Positions 30,678-43,500 of a stretch of DNA of 64,000 nt are shown here, piece after piece (within the stretch, counting starts at the first letter, position 1; each line of letters opens with the position of its first letter). Below the pieces are notes generated by a model. It was not told where the DNA came from. It searched no databases and was given only the letters and a program-made list of their open reading frames with translations. Source of the DNA: Tigriopus japonicus (Eukaryota > Arthropoda > Copepoda > Harpacticoida > Harpacticidae); contig CM021316.1 of the NCBI GenBank assembly GCA_010645155.1, positions 7,495,144 to 7,559,143 on the forward strand, in the 5' to 3' direction. A program made the position numbers and the translations under genes.

Positions 30678-33600
30678 TATAGTTAAAACTAACTTCCTAG
30701 TGTCAACTTAAAGAGGTCTATATAATTCGTAAGAAAATCGATATCCACATTCTCATGAAAGATAGATACATTGTTTCTCCTTATTTTGGGGCTAAGAAAC
30801 AAAAGAGAGACAACAGAAGCCCTCACTTGGAGGTAACTCAGCCAAAGTGCGACCTTTTGTCTCCTTAATTTTACTAAATTTTGTCTCTCAGACTTTCTTC
30901 TCACGTTTATGAGAAAGATTCCAATGGTCAAACAGAAGACTGTTAAGTCAGAATGCAATCTTCGTTTCAGCCTGTTTTTACAACTCAGTGATTGCGTGTT
31001 TAGCCAGGTTTTCAGGCCAAGTGAACATCTCAGTCCAAAGTAACATGCTCACAAAGGTCAAGACAGTGGAACTAGCACTTGCAAAAATGAAACCATTTTG
31101 TACAGTATCCTCTACCAACATTTGAGTGCGTTGGTTTTGATGTTTGCCTAAGGAGATATTTGGTGCAAAACATTTTTATTATGCAGAACCTTGCTGCTAC
31201 GACGCAAATATTTTTGTTTATTTGACTCCATTGCTTAATGAGTTAGGCAAATATTGGTCACACTAGAGCCGCTTTTATTCGAAAAGAACGTGCATGAGAA
31301 CTATTATAAAAGATCTTGTATCAGAATAAAATAAGGCAAGTTTTTTAATACTAATTCTAAGCAATTGCAGATTAAATGCAAAAAAAGTCTGACAACTACA
31401 ACTTATGAAAATAATTGGTAAAATGTCGAAAAATATATCTTTGCCATTGCACGAGGCGAAGCCCCTGTTAGTGGCATTGAAAAATTCTTACGTGAGAGGT
31501 TTTTCCATTTTTGTGATGCTTACAAATTATAGTAATTCATAGCAAAATAAGTTGCTTATCCGGAGGTAATTTTTGATAACTTCAACCCAAAACAGAACCA
31601 TACCCAAATTGCCTTCATGAAAGATCCCAAGAACTCCCATTGATTTCTATTATACGGATCTGTTTTCTTGATATAATGGCTTTCAAATCTTTCGTCTCTA
31701 GAGACAAATTATGGTAATATCGATATTAGCCTGAGATCTCTAGCCCGGGGGAAACCAATATAAGCCCTTATAAAATATTGCCTTTAAATATAAACAACAT
31801 CATATATTTCATTAACAAACCGCAAGCTCTTACCACTCTATCAACATTCTTCAATAAATCACCACACTGATTGTTATAGTAACTTCACCACTTGAAAAAA
31901 AATGTCTCGATTCACCAGGAGGTTTCTTGATGTACTGCCGGATGTTCCAAATTTTGGGAACGAAGCAGAGACGGTGTCTTCTCGCATGAGTGGAACTCCG
32001 TCCTCGAAGAACCTCGAACCAACTCGGAGAAAGAGGAGAAAAGGCCATGGGGAGCCTCTTCTCTTCCTCCTCCTCTCTTTCTCTCTTGGTGGCCTTTGAA
32101 TGGAACGAAGGCTGTTTCAGGTGAAAAGTAAACCTTCGAAGAGGTCAAGTAGAGAAGACGCGGACTTGTATTTGAAGAAATGACACGGAATTATCGTCTC
32201 TTGCGGAACTTTCTTGTAAGAGAATGAAAGTTGGGGGTCTGCGAAAGTTGCCGTCCGTTCGAGTGTTTTTTTTTTTAATTGGATCGATTCAAGGACCCTT
32301 TCAAGTTATTTCCAATTTGACTCTACTTGAAAATGTAGGTAGACATACCCTGTTGGAGTATCCTCGCAATCCAAAAACACGTATATCTGGATGGAAGTAC
32401 AGTTCTATATGCACAGATGTGTCACTTCCAAATTGTTGGTGATTCAACAAGCTGGCACTGTGTGTGCGATGGGATTTGACATTGAGCCCACGTAGCTACG
32501 TGATTCAAAACTGGAATTTGCGATTTCAGGGAGTCAGTGGCGGAATTTGCTCTTTCAACTTCTATGCTCGAACTAGAGCAATGTATAAACAATCAAGTTC
32601 CCTGGCACCCTTGCTGTTGGACTGCTGAAATGAGCTCAAAACAAATCTCCACTGACCCAAGTGGAGTGACTTTTCTGTCTATATAGAACTGTAGATGGAA
32701 GATGTGGGAATGGATCATTAGAAGAAACAATGCATGGAAATGAGTCAAGGCTTTGGATCAAAAAATTGAGCCCTCAGTTGTAAAGATACTCAAGATTAGA
32801 TAAGAAATGCGTGACATATTAAATAGGGCTGTCTAAAAATAGGCCTTGCTTTCCATTTGCTATGCACTCGTGTATACAATCGATCAGATCGGGCCTTTAC
32901 TTTCTTTTCTCCTTAAGTTATTGGACCAAAACCAATGTGGTGCAATTCATTTGGATGCGAGAATAGGATGTTTGTGCATAAATTGGAGTGCTATTTAAGG
33001 GAAGTGGTGCCCAAAACACTTGTGGGAATTGACTTTCCCGATGAAAGTGATCTTAGGAACGTGCAAAGAGCTCCATCTTGCTTACAAAGAAGATAAAGCG
33101 TGGAAAGTACACTTTCGAAGGAGTTTTTATCCCACAGTTTGAAATGCAACAAGAAAAATTGGATCGGTTTTCTTGTTCCAATCAAGATTGATCTTCCAGT
33201 GTGTTTTTGCTCATTTCTAAAGAAGACCACTATGAACATTTTGATTATTTCACGCTTCCACACATGCCAATATCTCAAACCAATTTAAATCTTAAAAACA
33301 GTGCGTTTATAGAAATCAATGAGAGAATGTCAATTAAATGCGGGTATGTTAATTTTGGGGATCATTTTAAAGCATTGGAAGAAACATTATTCATTGAAAA
33401 AAAAATAAAAGGTGAAGAGCCAAGCCAAGCATTATAAATTGAAAAGTACAAAAGATGCAACACGTAGATTTTGAAGAAATAATTTGAAAATGACAAGGAA
33501 AATCAAAAGGAACGTCATGGGTTCTCAAGAAAGCTAGGCAAAGTGCATTTAATTCAAGGGAATTAGCAACAAAATTTTACATTCTTGTATGTGGTTATTC

Positions 33601-34325
33601 CCTCGTATTTCTTCCAAAATGCGTTAACAGACCATGTTTGTTTCGTTTCAAGTCTTTTTGAGTTAAGATTAGAAATGCCGCAAGCGCCCAAGCAAGATGT
33701 TCAAAATATGAATCTCATTATCTTGGTCCTGATAATGCAACTTTTTAGCATTCCCACCACAGCTGGTTTTCTAATTTTCAAAAAGGCACATAAATAAATC
33801 AAGTCTTTGATGGACCTTCAAGACAAATGAATCCGTCGGAAACGAGACTAATTAGTAAAATCGGTCTCGTCAAGTTATTAAGATCAACACTACGTTTGAA
33901 CAAGTTGACCTTTGATAAGGATGCATAAGGTACTACTGCTACCTTATTTGTATGAGAGGTAATGGACTTAATCTGCAACCAGGATTGCCAGAACTCCCCT
34001 GAGGTAGAAATCGACTTGTGACGTTTAGTATACAATAATTGCTACTTGTACTTCAAAAACATACGTCTCTCTTTTGATTACGTCCGTCTCACCCAGAGAC
34101 AGCCCCCAAAAAGGTTAACTTGATTCTCCATGTTTGTCTTTCATTTTCGTGGGCCTTCTCCTGACTGGACTTGCTTGATGGTCGCTTCAAGTGTAGACAT
34201 TCCAACAAGATCACGATAAAAATTCAATTTAGCAGCAGCCCGTGTGTATTTCTACATACGGATATCTCATAGACAGACAGATGGATAGATAGACACATAA
34301 AGTACTCTAAGTGGGGATATGGGGA
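30678..34325. other. Intergenic/3' flank of the multi-pass membrane gene
   Basis: Apart from the foldback-related copy at 32440-32690 and a T-run near 32265, no gene or RNA was recognised. The first part 5' of 34326 should contain the 3' UTR of the next gene. Confidence 0.4.
32440..32690. mobile_element. Solo copy related to the 29731-30677 foldback element
   Basis: It shares GTGTGTGCGATGGGATTTGAC, GGGAGTCAGTGGC.AAATTGCTC, TGGCACCCTTGCTG and GAGCTCAAAACAAATCTCCACTG with the larger element. It is only one arm plus centre, so it is a shorter or partly deleted member. Confidence 0.6.
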
Positions 34326-34547
34326 TCAAAGAGCCACATCTCGATATCTGTCAATGTGGTCCGAGTACTGGCCCAGTGATATTCGACTTCCCTGGGGGAA
34401 ATCTCGAGGTCTTCGGTCCTCAGGTCGGAAATGGAAATAGGGCCCGACGCTTCCATGAAGGATGGCCTCTTCGTTCAAGTGTCCAAAATTCAGCGCCCCC
34501 AGAGATTGGGCTCGAAACTGGTTCGACAGCTTCTGACGGTTTAGGCT
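34326..34547 (-). CDS. Multi-pass protein exon 7 (C-terminus)
   Basis: Acceptor GTCATTGCAG; phase 0. It encodes SLNRQKLSNQFRAQSLGALN to YSDHIDRYRDVAL and a stop at 34326-34328. Confidence 0.75.
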   Translation of the reverse strand, partial: SLNRQKLSNQFRAQSLGALNFGHLNEEAILHGSVGPYFHFRPEDRRPRDFPQGSRISLGQYSDHIDRYRDVAL

Positions 34548-37500
34548 CTGCAATGACATGAGAAATGAAGCCACCTATCTACTCAAGTACATCCATTAAC
34601 ATTTTGAAGGCTCTTACGTTATACTGGGAAACAGGCGGTCCAATCCCAGACCAAATGGATGAGGTATCGTCTTCTAAATTGACCAGGGACCGAGGTCGAT
34701 ACCATTGAAGTGAACTCTTAGTCGTTTTCCGATCCCCGGGCAACAACAGCCTTTGATGGATTCCGTTGATGGATTGGCCACCAAGGCCATACGTTCCACT
34801 TTGAAGGAACACAGGGGCATCGGGGTCCATTCCAAAGGAAGGCAAATCCCATTGTGATAGCGTACGACTCTTGGACACGAGGGAACGCGAGAACTTTGAA
34901 GTGTCAAACTCGGTTTTCCGGTAACCCGATTCCGTAATATTCAATGACAATCTCGACAGCTGACGCTGCACAGTCGACAGCTGATCTGACAATGGCATGT
35001 GATTGAACTGCTGGGGTGCCAAACCGATCTCGTTCAAGCTCAACCTGGAAGCGGAAACGAATCCTCCCGAAGCAGCTGACGAGGATCTGGAAAGCGAGAA
35101 TAGGGTCCTTTTAGTGGAACCATCCAAGTGCAAACTGTGGCACAAAATTCCAGTTCTGCTATATCCAGTACATACTACAAAGTTCGAAAACAGGTCAAAT
35201 TTTAGTGTCAGGGTGCAGATTTTGGGGTTTTACTACTACTATGACCTCTAAATCTTATGCATTGTGACCTTCCAGTCAGTTATTTATATTAAAGGCCGGT
35301 ATAAAAAATAGAACGGGAAGTTCGTAGTTCATACATCATGCATTGCCTCAGACTCATGAGCCCAAGGGAGAGCGACTAATGGTAACTGGTTGTGGTAAAG
35401 AATGTCAGATGGAACTCCCACCTCCAAGATGCGATTAAGATTAATGTTCCCGGGTTTGGAAAGCATTCCTGGTAGTAACAAATGATTTCTCCTACGACTA
35501 ACTTCGTGCGGACGAGAAAGGATCCTTAAATTGCGTATGTTTCTTCAAATCTGATTTGAATGGAGAAGTCATCAAACTAATATTATATGATAGACCAAGT
35601 TCCTCTCTAAAGATAACGTTCTTTATATGCGTTCGATTATAACGTTCTCCACGGCTAGACGAAGTAGATTGAAAGTTTTCCAGGTTCCTGTAAGTTTCTG
35701 ACTAATTACTAACTTTTTAAACCACTCGTACCATTCGATATATACCCCACAACCAATTTATTCATTTGCAAATTTTCAAAAGCCCAGAAATTATTTTTTC
35801 CATTTCTTAGGCAAAGAGCATCCTTTCAATCTTTCCTGTACGGTCAATTTATCATGCCACCCAAAAAGCTTTCATTTCCATGGTAAAATTCTAGTGGAAC
35901 GTTTTTCGTGTTTCTAAACTTTCACAGGCGTATGATTTGGACTCAAAATTCATACTTTGTGGTCAGGCTTTGAAGTGTTTCATGAAGTGTCTTTGAAGAT
36001 CACATCCCTTTGAGAGGTTGTCACGGGACAAGATTGTATTGAAAGTTCCCCCAATGCTCATCATCACCCCTTTTTAGACGTAAACTCGTTAGTTATGTAG
36101 ATCGTCAGCGAAATGAACAAATTTCAAATCCAAGTTTTCCTTTTGCATCCCTCAAGCTTTATGGTGTCGAGTTAGCGTCAATTAATGATTCACTCACGAA
36201 GCTGGATACCATTATGGTGTCAAACCAAATGAAATCATCGCAAAGTACACAAAACTTACTCCAAAAATAGTCCACAAGAACAAAAAAAACAATCCTCTAA
36301 ATCACTTTCGTTCTTTCGACTTGTTCACTAAAAAATAGTGATCCAAAGTTTAAAAATCCAAAATAACCATTGGAAAAATAAAGATTGTTTTTCACTTACT
36401 CGTATCCTGATCAGAAACTAAGCTTTGGCTGAGTTTTAATAGCTCTGAGCGTTAATATTTTTTTTGTGCCGTTTAAAAGATTAGTTTCAAAACTGTTTTC
36501 GCAGTTTGCTTTCTATTCAAGATTTTAAATAACTTTTTTGATAAATTGCATTGTCTTGACTTCGAGTGTCTTTGGTTAAATACATTTTGTGGGAAATTGT
36601 ATTTTTGAGCACAACAGTTGATTTCGGTGTCATCGCAAAAAAGAGCTGGTGCAAAAGGGGATGTTTTTGTTGTTGTTTGGATGAGAACAGATCTGTCAGG
36701 ACCTCCATTTTCCAAAAGGCTCTTTCCTCCAACTGTAAAGATGGGCCTTTGCCTGGGTTTATCCAAGTAGAGGAAGGTGGAACAAGATTAAATTTGCCAA
36801 CAATAGAAAAAGTGAAATGTCTGGTCTATTTCATAGAGTTCCACAGAGGAGTGATACCAGAGAACGCCGGATATTTCATAACAGGTAGCAAGAGTGATTC
36901 AGCATTAACTACTTTTTGAAACGTAAGACTCGAATTGAAACCTCCCCAAATAAGTCTGGTTTGCCCATATTCCACTTGAATGGGCAAGGGCTTTTGATAA
37001 TTTAAGTTTTTTTTTGCTTTTTCATGCAGCTTTAAACAAGCTTCAGAGGTAAACAAAGCAAGCAAAATGACGACAATGACTCTTCCGTTCTCTAAGGTAT
37101 GCTTGATAAGTAAGAGCCTTAAGGATCACTTGCAACGAAATGCAAAATGAGATTTGAATTTTGAAACTGAAATCAAAAGAACAAAACAGTCTCTAATTTC
37201 CTTTCAGTTGTATCAGCAAAATATTTTTTTTGTATCATGTATGTGACATGACTTGGAGCGCTTTGCAAGAATTGCCAACAGCACTTTGTTGAAGGCTCTT
37301 TTTGTAATGAGCAAGGTGTTCCTCAGGATTGATTCTTCATCCAATGACTCTTGATGATTTGTTAAAGAGAATCCTCATCTGGATAACTTCATCAGTAATC
37401 AGTAAGCATTTGATTGCCAGTACGCGCATGTTATACATTGTCTAGGATGTTGATCTGGTGAAAATTAAGGGTCAACTGTCTGAGAAGAAACGGAACACCA

Positions 37501-40500
37501 AACTTTATCGTCCATAACTCGTGATTGAAACCATACATGAACCTCACCTTCATTGGATGTAATTTGCCAAACACGGGGCTTGAAGATCCAGAAAAAATAA
37601 TTTCACCCAAGTTTAATATTTTAGCGACGACAATTTTTCCCGTGAAGGGTCATTACTAGGGACAGGAACTTTAGACGAATAAACGTATTCTTCTTGTTTC
37701 GTCTTTTTTACCCTTATTCGTCGCGACAAATTTATTCGTCTAATTTGGATTTTATTCGTCTTTTTTCGTCTAATCCGGCAATTTTACTCAACTCTTTTCG
37801 TCTGGTTAGTCAAAAATGGAAAATTTTCTTGGATTTTAAGTTTTTTCTCAAGTATTAAATCAAATAGACGCTTTCAAAAAAGTTCAACGCCAAAACATGG
37901 GCCAAAGTAATAGTTTGATTGTCAGTTGCGTTTTTGCTCGAACAAAATATGATCCACACTTAAATTTTAACTTGTAGGATTTCCTGACAGACACGGAAAG
38001 AAAAGGCAACTATTGGATTGAAAAAAGCTATCCGACTATGCGAACAATTAATGTGTCAGCAAATTTGCTATTAAATGCAACTGAAATGCTCAACTGAAAA
38101 CGTTGAAAAAAGGGCGGTTTTCAACTCTTTTTGAACTGTTTTTTAATTTATATGTACCACTGACCATTTCTTGTTCATTTGGCACTTTTCCGTTCGTAAC
38201 TTTTGTAGATTTTGCCGTTTTACACAAGGGAGCAAGTGTTTCCCTTCAATTGGGACACACTTTTCGTCTACTTTCTGGGCAGCAGTTTAAGGCTCTTTGT
38301 ATCCTCTTTACAGGCAAGTTGTTAGTTTTTTACCGTGAAATACAGTTTTTTCGTCTTTTTTCGTTTCATCGGGCAATTTAATTCGTCTTTTTTCGTTTAA
38401 TCGGGCAATTTTATTCGGCTTTTTTCGCCTAATCGGGCAATTTTATTCGGCTTTTTTCGCCTAATCGGGCAATTTTATTCGGCTTTTTTCGCCTAATTTG
38501 ACAGTTTTATTCGTCTAAACTTCCTCTCTCTAATCATTACTAATAAAAGAGCGTTCGTAACTCCGACGTTTTTCTCGGTCCCGAAATTTGACTAAAACCG
38601 AAATTAGTGTGTAATAAAGGGAATAAAAAGATATATATCGTAAAAATCATTAACTGCCGCGTCTTTCTGTGCTTTGCTTCTTTTTTGTGAGATCAACTAT
38701 TTCTGAGTTACGGACATGGTCTCCTGGTCTGTTGCTTATGAATCACCCGGTAGAATCAAAGCCATCTCACATTGTACAAATGCCAAATGGAATACTTCTA
38801 TTACTTAAAATGCTCCTTGTTTCGCGAGTTTCTTGAGAAATATACCCCTTGGACACAGATGTACTGTGCAGTCGGTACGCAAAGCTCTTTTTAAGACCTC
38901 ATTTACAATTTTTGAGATATTTTGAACGTGCGTCGTTCATCATGAAACCCGGGGGCAATTCCATTACTGTTATTTTTCGTCTTTGATGGGTAAACTGTGG
39001 TGTCCACGAATACAGTATCATTACGTTTCTAATGTTAATTGCTGCAAGACATTATTCAAACCAATGCAACTCTCAAAGCTTCAGTTTCTCAAGGCTTTAT
39101 ATTTCCGTATTCTACTTCAATAGAGGATTTGAACACTCGGAAACCGCTTCTCTTAGACGACAGATGCGCATTTGCTTGGAAAACTTGAATTGGGGTAACC
39201 CACTCATGGCTTTCCAAAATCTATTGAAATGCGAAGCAAACTTTTCCGAGGATTTTCATCCCTTCTTTGACGTGTCCTCATGGCTCATCTCAATATGAGA
39301 AAGGAGAACTTTGAAAGACCTACGAAGTAAATCGATTTTGGCTCCTTAGCTACAACTTGAGCGATGTTTTGTCCGTGGTTTGGGTGAAAATATCCCTCAA
39401 TTTCTATCGTGAAACAAAATCGACGATGCGTATGATCCCAGTCCATTGACAGTGTTCCATTTATCAAAATGTACTTGAGGCATGATCCAGTGGTCTACTG
39501 TACGTACTGGATATGCGTCTGGTAGGCATGTATTCTCCTTGTCAAGTAAACTGAAGCTAGAGGAGAGCTTCAAGGCGCAAAAGCCCCATATGGGGTCATT
39601 TTTCGAGCTGTTCCCTATCTTTTCTTTCAATGGAACGTCAAGTCTGCCACCTGCTCAAGCGTTTGATCTGATCCTCGACGCAAAATTTCTCGTTGGTTCC
39701 AATTTCCGCTCATCATCTGGTACCCACAGAAACAACATCCGCCAGATTGAAGATGTCACTCGATAAGCTCAGAAAAAAAACTCACCTTTTGAGAGATTTG
39801 GAGGAGGAGGAAGGCTTAGAATTAGCGGACGTCGAGGACGAGCTATATTTGGTTATGGCCAGGGCGGAATGTTGACCTCCTCCTGATGAGTGGATATGAC
39901 TTGGAAAGCTTCCGTTGAAGCCTTCATTTTGATAACCGAGAAACGTGGAATTGGCTAGTTTCTGTTGATATTCTCCGGCAATGCCGTGAGGATGGAAATC
40001 ACCGTTAGTCTGAAAAGAGTCACGTCTGAGAACAAGAAGCACTGAATTTCCTGGAGGGGGAGGCCAGCGATTAGAATTATGATGTCCAGTTGGAGCAAAT
40101 AAGTAGTATTATTTAGCCAACGTAGATTTTATTTCGATTTTCATCTCAATTGAACGATGTTGTGACAAAATGTGCTTTCTCAAATCACAACTCAAATCTT
40201 AGTAAGAATGAATGAGCTAACGCTTTTCTGGTAACAGTTTTACCACAGAAAGGCAAGCTCATTCATTCTTGAATCCTCTCTTCAATATAAAAATTTGCAA
40301 AGGCATACATTTTCACTCCAGCATTGGATTGAACTGAAAATTGAAATACGTAGTCTACATATTTCAAGACCTAAGTCCAAGCAACGTCTCTTTAGCAGAA
40401 GAAAGCAATAAATTTGTTCTTACTAGAAATCATAATTCTCATCGCTTGCCTACCAGTCCAGGAAATTCAGTGCTTCTTCATGAGAATAAATGGTGAGAGT

Positions 40501-43500
40501 ACATTTTGATATTGGTATCTGATTGCAATAGGTGTGTTCTTCAAACCTCCGTCGTCGCTGGGACGATTGTTTGATTCTATTTTTTGCCTCTGGATGACGT
40601 TATGAAAATAATTTTAAACGACTTTGTGAGGCCAAATTTTTTGAAAAAAGCAAGCTTTGCGACTCACATTAACTTTAATTTGAACTGGATGTTAAAAATA
40701 ATACAAATTATGCGTGCGTCACAAACATCGTCAATTAATAGCTAGACAGAGTGAGCCGAGAGCTTTAGTCAGGCTGATTTGGCACCGGTCAGATGCCTGA
40801 ATGCGTTAAATTTGTTAAGAAAATGTCGCCCTCGCAACTGTTGAGCGGACAGATAGTGAGACCAAACATCAGAATCACATTAAGAATTAAGATTAAATTA
40901 AGAAAAATTAAGAATCAAGACCAACTTTTTTAAACTCGTTCTTGAAGCCACAAGTTAGTTTTTGCCTATAAACGTATTGGATCAACCCCACAGGGTGCAC
41001 CAAGTATTGTCAAAAAAGTTCGTAGTTGTAGTATTCAAATCCAAGGTATGGTCACCTAGTGACGTCTTCAGGTTCTTTCAAGAAAGTGACCACTAGCAAT
41101 AGCAAAAAATGACCGAAAGACATTACTCAATTCCTCCTTTGATTCATCGATTGCATGATTGTCATTTGCCTGGTCACCCATTTCAAATGTTCCCGCACTT
41201 TTGTCCGCCCACCAGTTGGCGACGGGCGACCTTAGACAAGGCCATCTTAATTTCTCAGGACGAATTACAGAAATACAGCTTAAGGCCTGTCATTGTACTA
41301 AAATGAGAGGTTATTTCAAAGCAGTAAATGTTCCGTTGAATTTTCATTGTAGTAACTCGGCCTTAAGTGGTATTCTGTAATATATCCTTCGTTGAGTCAT
41401 CCTTGCCTTAGATCAATTATAATCACTAGATAGTGTGCAAGCTTTAGTCTGGCTGATTTGGCAAGCGGGGCAGAATGCGTTGAATTTATGAGAAAAATGT
41501 CGCCATCGCAACTGTTGAGCGGACAATTAGTTTGACCAAACATGCGAATCAAGACCAACTTTTTTAAACTCGTTCTTGAAGCCTCAAGTTAGTTTCTGTT
41601 CATATATGCATTGGATTAACCCTACATAACGCAAAAGCTTAAATTTGTGTTCTTCCTACCAATGGCTTTTTCAATGTATCGGCAAAAAAGTTCCTAGTTG
41701 AAGTATTCAAATCCAAGGCATGGTCACCTAGTGATGTCTTCCGTTCTTTCAAGAATGTGACCACTAGCAATAACAAAAAATGACCCAAAAACATTACTGA
41801 ATTCCACATTTGACTCCTGGTCACACATTTCAAATGTTCCCGTACATTTGTCCGCTCAACAGTTGGCGACCAGAGACACATTTTTAGGCTTACCAGTATT
41901 AAAAGATGTCAATGCGGGCGACCCGTTTTTACGATTACATTCCCTCTAGTACTCAATAGATCTCAATGGTGCGCCATTTAGCTACGTCAACTTCAGTTCA
42001 AGTTTATATGATTTGTCAAACATTTGGCTTGAAAAATGCCAGCAAGTCATCCAAAGGTTTGAAATCTTCATGAACATTATACTTTAAATCATGTGCAGTG
42101 TGTGAGATAAATATGGGAAACCACTGATTTTTTAATGGAACAACTGTGTTACAATGAAAATACAATGTTGATATTTTCCTGGCTAAGTCTGTCCTTGACT
42201 TGGCCACTGCAGAAATGTGCGGTTATGCCTACCGAAACCGAAAGCAGACATGGACTATAAAGGACGGAGTTTGACAACAAAATCGAAAAAAAAATTCGGC
42301 GAAAAACCACTGAAATTCAAGTTTCCGTTTTTTTTAAAAAAATCTACGCCCTACCCAACATCGAACACATGAGCAATTTATTTTTTAAGGTGGATTTTGC
42401 ATTTACACAATTCTGTAGTCAGCTGCTTTCGTTTTCGGTTAAGCCCTCTTTCGGCCGAAACTTTCGGTTTCGGTTAAGCCCTCTTTCGGCCGAAACTTTC
42501 GGTTTCGGTTAAGCCCTCTTTCGGCCGAAACTTTCGGTTTCGGTTATGAGCCCTCTCGGTCTAACACTAGAAAATGTACTTTCAAACATTGTGATTTTAG
42601 TATTAAGTTGAAGTTTCTAATAGTATTAGCACCATGATATGTTGGAAAAAAACACTATATGTTTTAATGAACTTAAAACTTACCAAAAATATGTCCTTCC
42701 CCTCATTAATTGAACATTGCAAATGTACCTACGTTTGTATTTTTTTTCTATAAGTTATTAACATGGTTTTAGGCACCACATCATTTTTATGGAAAGCTAA
42801 AGAGATTCCTCTATCCCAAATATTTATTGTGTATTTCATTTGTAGAACTGTTACTCTGTCACATCAATATTTGTTACTTGTTTTGGATTGATTCAAGCCA
42901 TTTTAGTACTAAGAGACAACTCTCGAGTACAGAAGGAACAGTTTTGTGATTTGTTGACAAGCCTCAAACAAGGAGAGCTGACGAGCGGATTTTTGTAAAC
43001 ATTCGTTGTGCGGTTACCAATAGCCAAAGTACTGTACATTTGTTAATCAAGTTAACAAACGACCTGTCACTATTTGCCAGTCATTTCATCAAGACGACCA
43101 AGTAGTATAAATGGTTTGTGTGACTGATTCCAACGGATCAGAATGGCCCAATTACAAAATCTTGGCTAGCTTCAAGTAAAAGAAAGAGAATGCTTGAATA
43201 AGTTTTCTTGGAAACACTTTCGAGACAATTTCCAGCACTTTTGGAATTTCCCCGGTGAGTCAAAATCACCTCAAATGATAAAGGCCAACACATTTAAGTA
43301 AAGAGGATTGTTTCCACGGAGAACGTTTTCAGTTCGGCATGAATGTCCCCATGGTTCTAAAAAGCTCTTTAGGAAAATTAAAATCAAGCTATTTTTCATT
43401 TGCTTTTTTGTGTTAACTTACCATGGCAAAATATTTCAAGTTTTCATTCCCTCTTGAAATTGATAGAAGTCATTTTTAAAGCCAATAACATGGAGATATT

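Noticed and set aside
34319..35251. Plus-strand frames opposite exons 6-7 of the multi-pass gene
   Set aside because: Shadow frames; the minus strand has matching splice sites and phases.
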